Positions 42,153 through 51,889 of a stretch of DNA of 64,000 nucleotides are shown here, in pieces. How positions within the stretch are numbered: the first letter of the stretch is position 1; the number at the start of each line of letters is the position of its first letter. The notes beneath the pieces are model-generated. The model saw only the letters and a program-made list of their open reading frames with translations, ran no database searches and had not been told where the DNA came from. Both the position numbers and the translations under genes were made by a program. This DNA is from Sepioteuthis lessoniana (taxonomy: Eukaryota; Mollusca; Cephalopoda; Myopsida; Loliginidae): positions 1-64,000 of the forward strand of contig CAUZXS010005797.1 of assembly GCA_963585895.1 (NCBI GenBank), written 5' to 3'.

Positions 42153-42445
42153 AGGAGGTGCCTGTGGTGTAATTGTTATCGTCGTAGGAAATGAACACGG
42201 CGACACGAGTTCAAATCCTGGACGAGACTGGTTGCATTTCACATAGCACTAATACCCTTGGGAAAGGTATGAATCCAATTATTCTCCCTCCAGCTATGGG
42301 TAAATAGTAGGACAGACTAGGTTCTTCAGCCTTGGTTAGGCAACTAGTCTAGGAGAAGGAAAACTCTGAATTAAAACCTGTTAAACTCCACTTAAAAATT
42401 GACCTTGTGTCATATCCTGCCCGAGCAGAGGGGTTGGGTAAATAG
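42153..42445 (+). mobile_element. SINE-C, full length, probable TSD
   Basis: Head GGAGGTGCCTGTGGTGTAAT and end GGGTTGGGTAAATAGG. ATAAATATATATGCATAA occurs both before the element (about 42123..42140) and directly after it (from 42446). The left copy is followed by about a dozen extra tail-like bases (GGATAAATAGG). Confidence 0.92.
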
Positions 42446-42555
42446 GATAAATATATATGCATAAGTATGTATATATATATATATATGTATATGTATCCAT
42501 ATATGTATATATGTGTGTGTATGCGTGTATGTATGTATGTATGTGTATGTGTGTC
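42446..42555. repeat. TA/TG/TATG repeats
   Basis: TA, GTGTATG and TGTATG units in mixed array. Confidence 0.9.
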
Positions 42556-42745
42556 CCCAATGGGAGAATCACAAACACAGTATGCCGTATGAGTAAGACA
42601 GTGAATGAGGATAAATACATCTTTAAAGTTTAATTATAATGCGTAATTACACAGACAAATATATGTGTGTGTGAGTGAGTGTGTTTATATTAACGCATCC
42701 TGTTGCAATGTAAAGATACACAGTTATAAACACACTTCAAAACAG

Positions 42746-42797
<52 letters not shown>

Positions 42798-43415
42798 AGT
42801 TCTCTTATTTATTCGAACACATATACGTGTACACATATACACACGCACGTGCGCATGCACACAGAAGCATCGTAAAGAACAATCCCCTGAACAAAACCCT
42901 TTTGTTATATTTATCCTATAAAAAATTTCGCGCCTTTTTTTCCCGCCTCCATAGCAATAATTAACCACAATTTTGTATGAAATCACTTTCTTCCTGTTTG
43001 CAAAATAAAATAACGCCCTCGTATTTTCATTGTTTATTCTTTCAGGGGCCGTTTTTCTTTTCTTTCTTTCTTTCTGTCTTTCTTTCTTTCACTTTTTCTT
43101 TTTTACTATTTTTTTTTTTGTTAATTTTAAATCGTTTGTTAGGGAAGAAGTTGTAGGCTCCCCTTCTTTCTTGTTTTTAATTGTTGAAAGATGATAAAAA
43201 AACAGCATTTTTTGTGGTTGTCGAACATAAAACGAGTGATAAAAAAGGAGAATCATTTGCACAATTATTCCAAAGAAAAGGCAAACAAAAAGACAGAACA
43301 CGAATGAATATTACATGATTGACAAAAATGAATGAGCAGACAAGAGCCGGAGATTAACGAAAGAAACCGAAAGGAACGGAAGAGAAACAATTGACATTAA
43401 CAGAAAAATAATGTT
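42556..43415. other. Mixed stretch: (CT)n, CA-rich, TTTC
   Basis: CT run 42751..42794, an ACACATATACG region 42820..42862 and TTTC/TTTG pyrimidine 43053..43125. The minus-strand frames across it are low complexity. No element or gene recognised. Confidence 0.6.
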
Positions 43416-43417
43416 TT

Positions 43418-43472
<55 letters not shown>
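43418..43472. repeat. (CA)n-(TA)n microsatellite
   Basis: CA run followed by TA run. Confidence 0.95.
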
Positions 43473-43528
43473 GATATACTTATATGATTGTCTCGGAATT
43501 GTGTAATTTAGAAAACCATTTTTATTGT

Positions 43529-43559
<31 letters not shown>

Positions 43560-43562
43560 AGC

Positions 43563-43584
43563 TTTCTTGAATAAAAGCACTCAT

Positions 43585-43630
<46 letters not shown>

Positions 43631-43653
43631 TATGAATGCTTTTATTCAAGAAA
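43563..43653. repeat. Palindrome around (TA)n
   Basis: Arms 43564..43588 and 43628..43652 are 25 bases long with one mismatch (..GAATAAAAGCACTCATACTT pairs with AAGTATGAATGCTTTTATTC..). The loop is a self-complementary TA run, so the whole 90 bases can form a cruciform. Confidence 0.92.
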
Positions 43654-43685
43654 ACAATCGATTACTCATACATACATACATTCAT

Positions 43686-44092
43686 TGCCCAATCGGCTGG
43701 AGCTGTAGAATACACCGATTGCTTCTCTGTCGAGGAGTACCCCCCCCCAATGAGTGTACTGATATGACACTAAACAATATAATGGTGAGGTTCACGTAAT
43801 GCTGGATCTTTGACAAATCCGGAGTACCTCTTCATTGCCATCGCTCCCAAGCCCACTCTGGCCCTGAGTAGTAGCACCTGATCGGGCCCTATCTATGTGT
43901 CAAATAGAACTAAACTGCGAACTTATGCTAAACTGAATTGTTTTGAATGGAACCGTTTTTTGACATTGAAACTGTGTATTTATGCTAAACTGAATTGTTC
44001 GAAATAAAACTGTTTTTATGTATAAAAATGCATTTGCCACGAAATAACCTACAATGGTGGGTATGGCATAAAACAAAACAAAACTAAACTAT
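43686..44092 (+). mobile_element. Element F, full length
   Basis: CCCAATCGGCTGGAGCTG start, ATGACACTAAACAATATAAT, CTCTTCATTGCCATCGCTCC, two subrepeats, and the hairpin (CCACGAAATAACC..GGTGGGTATGGCATAAAAC) with CAAAA units. Confidence 0.9.
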
Positions 44093-44253
44093 TTACATAC
44101 ATTTTCATATATCATGACTACGATACTTTCGGGTTTATTAAAATCATTTTTGTTTTTTCTAGGTATTTTATTTTGCATCGTTTGAGGATCGGTAACCAAG
44201 TGTAAAACTTTTAATCCTGATTGTTTGTAATATTTTGAAATACTCGTTTTTAC

Positions 44254-44255
<2 letters not shown>

Positions 44256-44303
<48 letters not shown>
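44256..44303. repeat. (TA)n-(TG)n microsatellite
   Basis: TA run followed by TG run. Confidence 0.95.
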
Positions 44304-44306
<3 letters not shown>

Positions 44307-44324
44307 TATTCTTCAATCCAGTAA

Positions 44325-44460
44325 ATCCGGAGTAGGGAACAATTCCGCCAGGACAAATAAATTATTCAAATTTCGAATATTTAAATATTCCTGGTAAAGA
44401 GCTCAATGTAAATAAATAGAATGAAAATAAATTTATTATCCTAATGTGACCGAATGTTGT
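44325..44460. repeat. Interspersed repeat related to 800..975
   Basis: CCTGGTAAAGAGCTCAATGT matches 800..975 directly. The following ATCCTAATGTGACCG is its reverse complement in the other copy. Confidence 0.45.
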
Positions 44461-44486
44461 TTTTTCTTTAAATAATATATATTTTT

Positions 44487-44487
44487 T

Positions 44488-44537
<50 letters not shown>
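44487..44537. repeat. (TA)n microsatellite
   Basis: A pure TA run. Confidence 0.95.
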
Positions 44538-44539
<2 letters not shown>

Positions 44540-44604
44540 TTTCATGAACTAGAACTATAAGATTACTCCAAAGTAAATACATCTTAAGATACTGTGATTA
44601 TATT

Positions 44605-44608
<4 letters not shown>

Positions 44609-44649
<41 letters not shown>

Positions 44650-45080
44650 TTCACATCAGCGTTAGCTGGTGGTTTTCACTGGAGTTTGAGTGATAGCAAG
44701 TCTCCTCAAGTCTCCAGGACTCTTCTCAGTATTCTGGCCGTCCACCAACTTCCAAGTCCCCCAGTCCCTTTAGTAAGCCTTAGTTACTGTTCCAAACGCA
44801 CCAATTACAATTGGTATAATTGTCACCTGCATATTCCATAGTTTTTTTCAATTCTCTAGCAAGGTCGAGGTACTTATCCTTCTTTTCACATTCTTTCAGT
44901 TTTATTCTGTGGTCAGCTGGGACAGCAAAGTCGACAATTTTGCAAGTTCACATTTTTTTGGTGATTTTTATTAGGTCAGTTCTTCTGGCCGAGATTAGGT
45001 AATCCGTGTGTATGTCAAAGTCCCATAGGAGTGTACGTGTGTTATTTTCTAGGACAGGTGCCAAGTTCACACCAGTTTAA
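44609..45080 (-). mobile_element. RLE-LINE (family A) 3' end with (ATA)n tail
   Basis: The minus strand encodes the C-terminal endonuclease of an RLE-type non-LTR retrotransposon: the CKIVDFAVPADHRIKLKECE block, DKYLDLARELKK, and the region before the stop. The sequence ends in (ATA)n (plus-strand TTA repeats 44610..44643). RLE endonucleases cut the target with a PD-(D/E)XK-like site, RPD-X(12-14)-D. Here RPD reads RTD (about 44974..44985), so the site is damaged. Frameshifts occur in the middle; 5'-truncated. Confidence 0.8.
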
Positions 45081-45160
45081 CGAGTTTTTTTCACTGAAAC
45101 TTGAGTGACAGCAAGTGTCCTCTGGCAGATTTTAACATTATTGTTATTGTTTGATTTTTA
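45080..45160 (-). mobile_element. RLE-LINE family A, short 3' scrap
   Basis: CACTGAAACTTGAGTGACAG and CTGGCAGATTTTAACATTAT match the last 80 bases of family A copies such as 60425..60660. Confidence 0.6.
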
Positions 45161-45229
45161 ACCTTACTTTTAATTTCTAACAGCCCTTAAATCTTTATCC
45201 AAGATCAAGGGTGAGTGAAGAGAGTGATT

Positions 45230-45990
45230 ATATGGATTCTATGTATTTATGTTTTTGGGCCATCTCTTTTGGTTGATATTTTTCAATCAGATTTTTACTA
45301 CTCTCCTAAGGAAATGAGCAGTTCCGCAAAGTGCATATTTTCGTATTTCATATAGTCTGAGGACGCCAAGTACCGTGCTAATGTGTTTATTTGTTCATTT
45401 CTTGATTATACCTCGGGCCCCCACAATTACTGAAACTGTGGTAATTTTAAGTAACCAAATTTTTTTCAATTTCTATTTCCATGTCTTTGTTCCACTTATT
45501 TTGTTATGTTCTTTTAACCACATGTTATTATCATTTGTCAAAGACTTATCAGTTAGCAGACAACTTTTTCTTTTATCATATTTACCAACCCCTCCGCTCG
45601 GGCAGGATATCACACAAGGTCAATTTTTAAGCGGAGTTTAACAGGTTTGAATTCAGAGTTTTCCTTCTCCTAGACCAGTTGCCTCACCAAGGCTGAAGAA
45701 CCCAGTCTGCCCTAGTATTTACCCGTAGCTGTAGGGAGAATAATTGGATTCATACCTTTCCCAAGGGTATTAGTGCTATGTGAAATGCAATCAGTCTCGT
45801 CCAGGATTTGAACTCGTGTCGCCGTGTCCATTTCCTACGACGATAACTATTACACCACTTTTTTAAGGTTTTTCTTTTATAGTCGTTAACTACTATCTCT
45901 GCTCTTTATTTTTCTATTAATTTTGATGGCAAAGTTGCATCGAGAATATCAGCCTCTTTAGCTTCTGTTATTGGTTCTGGTTGGTGTTTA
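45230..45990 (-). mobile_element. RLE-LINE family B, split by SINE-C
   Basis: A second, distinct RLE-type LINE on the minus strand. A KTWK.KLKKIW-like block about 45480..45450 is followed by YEIRKYALCGTAHFLRRVVK (about 45355..45290), the usual C-terminal motif GTAH-LR-V of these elements. The upstream part (DATLPSKLIEK, about 45940..45905) is on the far side of a SINE-C. The frame contains stops. I do not see the RPD motif. Confidence 0.65.
45577..45868 (-). mobile_element. SINE-C, full length, 12-bp TSD
   Basis: Minus-strand SINE-C flanked by TTTTTCTTTTAT at 45565..45576 and 45869..45880. A few bases (TTTTAAGG) separate the head from the right-hand duplication. Confidence 0.93.
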
Positions 45991-46045
45991 CGCCATTTTA
46001 TTTTCGGATTTCTGCATTCCATAGTATACGCATATTTTCCATATG

Positions 46046-46494
46046 ATTATTATTATTTTTTTATTTACTCCTTTAGAGTTTTTCACAGCAGTATTAGCTG
46101 ATGGTTTTTCACTGGAGTTTGAGTGACAGCAAGTCTCCTCAAGTCTCCAGGACTCTTCTCGGTATTCTGGCCGTTCTCACTAATGCTGTCATTTGGATAG
46201 TCTCTACCCGTCCGCCAACTTCCAAGTCCTTCAGGCCTTTTAATAATCCTTTAGTTATTGTGCCAAAAGCAATTGGTACAATCGTCACTTTCATGTTCCA
46301 CAGCTTTTTCAATTCTCTTGCAAGGTCGAGGTACTTATCCTTCTTTTCACATTCTTTCAGTTTTATTCTGTGGTCAGCTGGGACAGCAAAGTCGACAATT
46401 TTGCAAATTCTCTTTTCTTTTCTTTTTTTTTTTTTTGTTAATTATTATAAGGTCTGGTCTTCTGGTCTGGATTAGGTGATCTGTGTGCATGCCA

Positions 46495-46500
<6 letters not shown>
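46046..46500 (-). mobile_element. RLE-LINE family A 3' end
   Basis: Minus strand: RRPDLIIINKKK (PD at about 46452..46463, the first half of the endonuclease active site, intact), then an A-rich expansion that shifts the frame. KIVDFAVPADHRIKLKECEK, WNMKVT and the usual 3' end follow, with a TTA/T-rich tail at 46046..46075. The 5' side runs directly into (ATT)n at 46499. Confidence 0.82.

Positions 46501-46543
<43 letters not shown>
46499..46543. repeat. (ATT)n microsatellite
   Basis: A pure ATT run adjoining the truncated 5' side of an RLE-LINE copy. Confidence 0.95.
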
Positions 46544-46603
46544 TTATAAAAGTATATTTACAGAACTTTTGATCGAAGTTTCTTTCATATACACATCATT
46601 TGA

Positions 46604-46897
46604 TTGTCTCTGACTCCATCATATTATATTAGAGTTTATCAAAAAACCTTTTCTTCTTTTAACGACTTCTATACATCAAATTCAGTGAAGTTGTTGATCA
46701 CCGGAGTCGAAAACCATTTTGATTTCATCGTAGACTTTGATCCAGTAGAGTTGGATGTGACTCCAGATAATTCTCTTAACAAGCTTTACAGTGATGGCCA
46801 TAAGAATGATTCCTCTCTAGTTTTCTGGTTTGTTCAGATTACTTCCATTTTATGGCAGTTAAATGATATTACTAACACACCAGCGATCAAACTCTAG
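46604..46897 (+). other. Unrecognised 97-codon ORF
   Basis: Ordinary amino-acid composition: SVKLLITGVENHFDFIVDFD is a typical stretch, with many D/N and hydrophobic residues. The frame opens at ATG 46604 and ends TAG, between RLE-LINE copies. I recognise no domain. It could be an exon fragment, part of an unknown element, or chance. Confidence 0.2.
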
Positions 46898-47000
46898 TTG
46901 GTGAATGGTGAGATGAAGAAACCTGAAAAGGATCCGTCTATACTGTCTAGTTGAGATAAATTAGCTTATAACTTATTTCGATTATCATTACAACTTGAAA

Positions 47001-47383
47001 GTTTTTCACATCAGCGTTAGCTGATGGTCTTTCATTGAAGTCTAAGTGGCAGCAAGTTTCCTCAAGTCTCCTGGACTCTTCAGAGTATTCTGGCCGATCT
47101 GAATAATGCAGTATTTTGGATGGTCTCCACTCGTCCTCTTATTTCTAAGTCCTTCAGTCCCTTTATCAATCCTTTGGTAACTGTACCAAGAGCACCAATT
47201 ACAACTGGTATATACGTCACTTTCATGTTCTACAGTTTCTTTAATTCCCTAGCAAGGTCGAGATATTTATTCTTTTTGCTTTCTTTCAATTTTACTCTTT
47301 GGTCATCCGGGACGGCAAAGTTCACAATTTTGCAAGTTCTCTTTTTTTTGTCGATTTATAATTATTATTATTATTATTATTAT
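47001..47383 (-). mobile_element. RLE-LINE family A 3' end
   Basis: Minus strand: CKIVNFAVPDDQRVKLKESK, NKYLDLARELKK, MKVTYIPVVIGALGTVTK and the 3' end. The copy is 5'-truncated at an expanded ATA run (47357..47383), just where RPD would be encoded. No microsatellite tail is seen at the 3' side. Confidence 0.82.
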
Positions 47384-47395
47384 ATGAAAAGAATC

Positions 47396-47540
47396 GGGGA
47401 GTCCCCGTGGTGTAATTGTTTAAGCACTGAGGGGGGGAAATCGTACTTAAGTGAGTTCGAATACTTGTCGCGCTGTTACGTCTATTTTCCGTCGGAAATG
47501 TATGAACCCTCTAATACTCTCAACTATATTTTGAATCGTA
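47396..47540 (+). mobile_element. SINE-A 5' part
   Basis: GAGTCCCCGTGGTGTAATTG head, box B GTTCGAATACTTG, CGCGCTGTTACG and CGGAAATGTATGAA. The tail is missing after TCTCAACTATATTTTG. Confidence 0.7.
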
Positions 47541-47559
47541 CACTACTTGCTACATATTG

Positions 47560-47974
47560 ACCTTTGACAGCATGTTAGTTATGGATTTCAAAACAAGATA
47601 TTCCACCTGTGTCTTGGGGTAAACAGGGGACAGCGGAATGAATCACGTGAATTGATCGCGAAGTAAAAATGGATGGGCGTCCAGAAAATATATAACGCGG
47701 AAGTTTTTCGACTAGATGAAGTTAGCGTAGTCATTCGGAGAGCAGCTAACGAGTACATAGGTTAGCCAGAGGGGGCCTCCGGGCTGAAAATCAGCTCTGT
47801 ACCAAACCTCCCGTGAAAGAAGCAGGGCTCTGAATATGTCTGTCCCAACGTGGTGTCAGTGATAGCAGTTCTCCGTCTGTCTCTCCCATGCACACAAGCG
47901 ACCCTAGTTGAAGACCAGTATGTTGTTTATACAATGGAGAGAAGAGGCATAACACTTGTTTTAAACAAAGAAAC
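47560..47974 (+). other. GC-richer block, possible LTR remnant
   Basis: Contains a TATA-like AAAATATATAACGCGG at about 47685, GGGGGCCTCCGGGCTG, and CGTGGTGTCAGTGATAGC (47850), which resembles a primer-binding-site context. TGTTA (47571) and TAACA (about 47951) could be termini, but no flanking duplication is found. Tentative. Confidence 0.25.
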
Positions 47975-48282
47975 TAAATAAAACCAAAAGTATTATGAGT
48001 TCAATATCATAAGCGAAAATATTCTTTATTTTACAGACATTGACTCCAAAGTTTATTGTAAATAAATGCGAATTTCTGCGTGTTTACACAGCTAGGATAA
48101 CATCTTAAATCGTTATCACATATGATCAATTCGCAATATATATCATATCCACAAATAAATGGCGTTTATCAGAGTCATACGATATCTGATTTGCATAATG
48201 TTTTTAAAAAGAGAATTTAGAAATTGTGACTTTTGTGTTAATCCTTTATGTTATAGTTATATGTTTCATAGATGTGATTGTC
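47975..48282. other. Unassigned stretch
   Basis: AT-rich; nothing recognised. Confidence 0.4.
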
Positions 48283-48785
48283 GGGGTGACAATGGTGTTA
48301 TGGCTAAAGTGCTTGGCCAGCGTCCTCAAAGTAAGCAAGTTCGAACTCCAATCGCACTATTACAGTCACTTTCGGACTAATATCAGTAGGAAAGGTACGA
48401 ATCCCCTTATTCCTCTATCTATGGGTTAAATAGTATTAGGGGTGTCCTCGTGGTGTAATGATTAAAGCGATGGACTGCGAAATCGTAGTAAGCGAGTTCG
48501 TACTCCAGTCGCGCTATTACGTTCACTTTCGGGCAAATACCCTTGTGAAAGGTACGAACCACCCTTATGCTCCCAGCTATGGGTTAAATAGTACCACTAC
48601 TGTTCTTCTAGGAGAATGGCTTTGGCATTAAATAACCTACAAAGGTTGATATGCCATTAAACAAAGAAACAAAACAAAACTTATATAGTATTACTGCTGT
48701 TCTTCTACAAGATTGGCTTCTTTACCTTTAAATAATGCACGAAGGTTGATGTGCCATCAAACATAGAAACCAAACTTATATATCC
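48283..48785 (+). mobile_element. SINE-A (outer) split by another SINE-A
   Basis: Outer copy: head and centre 48283..48438 (GTGACAATGGTGTTATGG, AGTTCGAACTCCAATCGCAC, GGGTTAAATAGTATTA) and tail 48685..48785 (ACTGCTGTTCTTCTACAAGA, hairpin remnant GCACGAAGGTTGATGTGCCA). More diverged than the inserted copy. Confidence 0.9.
48439..48684 (+). mobile_element. SINE-A (inner), full length, 9-bp TSD
   Basis: Clean copy: GGGGTGTCCTCGTGGTGTAA, box B GTTCGTACTCC, intact 3' hairpin 48623..48656 (TGGCAT/ATGCCA and AACCT/AGGTT stems, ACAA loop) and (CAAAA) end. Flanked by ATAGTATTA at 48430..48438 and 48685..48693. Confidence 0.95.
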
Positions 48786-48789
48786 GCAA

Positions 48790-49215
48790 TAGTTTTGTTT
48801 GTAGCTTTCTTAAGAAAGCTATGAATCTTCTAAAGTGAGACATTATGAACAAATTGTTTTGCTGCGGCAATAATGAGGGCAAAAACACCCACACAAATAT
48901 ATGGTAACGGTCTTCATCTTTATAAATCCTCACTCGGCAATTTGGATGTTTGGGGGTGGTTCTTGTTTTTTTGTTTTTTGTTTTTTTTTTTGGTTTTGTT
49001 TTTTTTTAGTTTTTTTCTGTTACGATTTCTTTGTTTTATGGAATATCAACCAAGGATTGAAAGTACGGGGGAAAATACTGCGCTTTCCTGAATTCATTCT
49101 ATCCAGAAGTCAAATGATTTATACGAAGACTTGAATGGATCAAAGATGAAATAGGTAAACACAAAGAGTCGATTCTATTTTATCAAATATGTTTAAAAGC
49201 GGGAAAAAAATATAT
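48790..49215. other. Unassigned stretch with T-rich run
   Basis: T/G-rich 48960..49015. A hairpin-like TTTATGGAATATCAACCAAG at 49033 may be an F tail scrap. Confidence 0.4.
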
Positions 49216-49470
49216 AGTAAGTAAGTTAGTCCACCGTAGTCGAGGGTGACACAAAGGCGCCATTTTCAAAAGTTACTTCACTAGCGTGTAAGAGAGGACA
49301 CTACTCCTTTTCTTGAATTGCTCCACCTATCCTTAATCTACGCCTTTTATTGCTGAGTTGAATAAGGAGGCATCAAGTACCATTTTTTGAGTCTGTGGTG
49401 TGACTCAACCTGGGATTGAACCACGGTGTCTCGGACCATTGGGGAACTCTCTTCTCACTGGGCCAATATA
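49216..49470 (-). mobile_element. SINE-B, full length, diverged
   Basis: Minus strand: GGCCCAGTGAGAAGAG head, box B GGTTCAATCCCAGG, AAAAATGGTACTTGATGCC and GTCACCCTCGACTACGG end. Confidence 0.85.
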
Positions 49471-49485
49471 TATATATATATAAAT

Positions 49486-49514
49486 CTCCATCAAGTCGCG
49501 CTGAGAACACGGAG

Positions 49515-49580
<66 letters not shown>
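49486..49580. repeat. (TA)n with RTE 3' scrap
   Basis: CATCAAGTCGCGCTGAGAAC (49488..49507) matches the last 20-30 bases of RTE copies in minus orientation. A long TA run follows at 49517..49579. Confidence 0.6.
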
Positions 49581-49581
<1 letters not shown>

Positions 49582-50384
49582 GGTTATCTATAATTCGGAC
49601 GTACTTTTGATTTCAGTTGTTATAAACTTGGATAAGAATATTAATATTCTTAAACTGCTCATAGAATTTGAGAAATGGAAAAAAAGAAGGAGTCAGAGGC
49701 GGATGTTGATCGGGTAACTATAGAGATTAAACTTTCTCGGCAGAAACCCACATTTTTTTCTTTGCTTTCTCACAGCTATCAATTATAAGAGATTCTTTAA
49801 TAACGGTGTCTGGCATGAAAGCACAGCTGAATTCCTTCGCGCGGGAAAATTACTCCAATTGATATTCATTGACCCTTATGAACGATTATAAGTGCAAAAC
49901 TGTGAATATGAGCACAGTTAGGTGGTGGGAGATGCATTTCAGAAGTGGCAGCAACAATGGGAGTTACAAATCTCTCAAGCTGTGAAAAAAAAATTGCGTA
50001 AATGGAGCCGATGGAAGATGGACTGCGCCAAAAAATGCTCATAAGAAAAAAAGAGTTCGCTGTTATCGTTGGTAAAGTTTTTTTACGTACTAGTTATGCG
50101 GACTCGTTCCTGAGTCGACTGATGATTATAATAAAGAATAGAGTTTTATAGCAGTAAAATTATGCTTCTTTCATAAGAAAGAAATAATGAATATAAAATT
50201 TCTTCATTTTTTAATGTCTCTCTACGTATATCTGCATGGTTTTTTTGGGGTGGGGGTATTTTGTTTTTGTTTTTTAATTCAATTCATTTGAATTTATGCT
50301 GCATGCTAAAATCGATTACTCGTCGAAGAAAAAAGAGATTGGAACTAGGTGTCCCCCTTATTTGGAATTAGGATGTTTTTTTCT
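49581..50384. other. Unassigned stretch
   Basis: No recognised repeat or gene. T/G homopolymer region near 50240..50270. Confidence 0.4.
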
Positions 50385-50585
50385 TCTAGACCGACAGCCA
50401 TACGAAAGATAAAGAACCCAGTTTACCCAATTATTTTACTAATATTATAGCGGAATGAGGGTGGGGGTGAATAGAAGAGTTCATACCATACCTTTTCTAA
50501 TGGCAGTAGAGTTAAACTCAAGAGACCAGGATTTGAACTCTGTTCATCGAGTCCATTTATCACAAGAATGTTGTAGTTTACTTGG
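50385..50585 (-). mobile_element. SINE-C-like, heavily diverged
   Basis: TTCTTCTAGACCGACAGCCA, AGAACCCAGTTTACCC, CATACCTTTTCTAATGGCAG and CCAGGATTTGAACTCTGTTC, GAGTCCATTTATCAC follow SINE-C order on the minus strand. Confidence 0.7.
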
Positions 50586-50705
50586 TAAATAAATTGGAGG
50601 CATCAATTTCAGAGAAAATCACGTAGTACGTAAGTCAAGACCCACGGTGAGGAACTTTGGAATATCAAAGATTATAGAATATATTTGCAAAGATAATTAA
50701 ATGAG

Positions 50706-51067
50706 AGGGAGTGCTCGAGGTGTAGTGGTTAACGTGCTGAACTGTGTAATCGTAGTAAGCCAGTTCGATTTCTGGTCGCGCTATTACTTTCAGACAAATA
50801 TCCAAGGAAAAAGAGCTCCTCGAGTGGTGTAATGGTTTGCAAGCTAGACTAGCAAAACTTCGTGAGTGAGCTTCAATTTCAGTGTGCTCCATTCAAAAGG
50901 CCATGTGCCATATCTACGCAAGAAAGCTTAGTAAATTACTAATATCTTTGGGAAAAGTATGAACGCTCTTATCCCCCAGTTATGGGGGTTAAACAGCACC
51001 CCTTACTGTTCTCTAAGAATAGCTGTGGCATTAAATAACCCATATGCCATTAAAAAAAATCAAACCA
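50706..51067 (+). mobile_element. SINE-A split by SINE-D
   Basis: Head 50706..50811 (GTGCTCGAGGTGTAGTGG, box B GTTCGATTTCT). Remainder 50941..51067 (TATCTTTGGGAAAAGTATGA, CAGTTATGGGGGTTAAACAG, shortened hairpin and CAAACCAAA end). The SINE-D lies exactly in the ACCCTTGGGAAAGG motif. Confidence 0.88.
50812..50940 (+). mobile_element. SINE-D insertion, about 15-bp TSD
   Basis: TCGAGTGGTGTAATGG head, AAGGCCATGTGCCATATCTA and AAGAAAGCTTAGTAAATTAC end. Flanks AATATCCAAGGAAAA (50797..50811) and AATATCTTTGGGAAAA (from 50941) are diverged duplicates. 129 bases, the same as the copy at 5034. Confidence 0.88.
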
Positions 51068-51360
51068 AAGTATAATTTAATGACCTTTGCTTCGTACAAA
51101 ACAAAGACAGATACGAAGGTCAAAGTTCTTAAGCTTTAGTATTGTGAACAGCTTTTGAGATTTACGAGAGAAAAATTCTTCGGGTTGACGCTTTCTTGAA
51201 TGTAACTCTTTATTTGTTATCATATGTCTTTATTTTCTTGTTTAATTACATTGACAGCACTTCTCCTTTGCTGTTCCTTGTCGTAAATCTGCTTCTATTG
51301 AAAATAAAGAATACGTCTTTGCAAACAAAAATTCAGCTGGCTCGTTCCCAGCCTCTATTT

Positions 51361-51397
51361 CATATATATATATATATATATGCATTAGCTTGTAGGC

Positions 51398-51467
<70 letters not shown>

Positions 51468-51516
51468 CGGCACGCGCATGTATGTGCATGCGTGCGTGCG
51501 TGCGTGCGTGTACGCA
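51361..51516. repeat. (TA)n-(TG)n-(TGCG)n compound repeat
   Basis: TA runs 51361..51381 and 51405..51440, TG run 51441..51465, TGCG units 51485..51510. Confidence 0.95.
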
Positions 51517-51636
51517 TACCAGCCTGTTCCAACTTATTTCCTGCTCTATTTTTAAATATACTCGTCTGCTCTCATCCAGAACAGAATTCGTTTCATTTTA
51601 CAAATATATAATATATAGGTAAATCCATACACATAT

Positions 51637-51835
51637 TAGTATCCTAGGTATGACACTAAACTGAATCAGGTGGTGAGGCTACAGTTCTGGCGTTCTTGAG
51701 TCCCCTCTTCGTTACTATTACTCTCAGCTCCACTCATGGACCGGTAGTATTTGTTTGGGTCTATTCTATGGTCAAATGGATCTATTTGAGAATCATTATA
51801 ATGAGAGATGATTGATTTTAACAATATGACAACCT
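51637..51835 (+). mobile_element. Element F' core
   Basis: TATCCTAGGTATGACACTAA, CAGGTGGTGAGGCTACAGTT, TTACTATTACTCTCAGCTCC and CTATTTGAGAATCATTATAA. The 3' tail is missing. Confidence 0.7.
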
Positions 51836-51889
51836 TTATTAGGTAATTTTATGGCTAGACGTTGGTTAGGGAATAGCGTTCATTTTACG

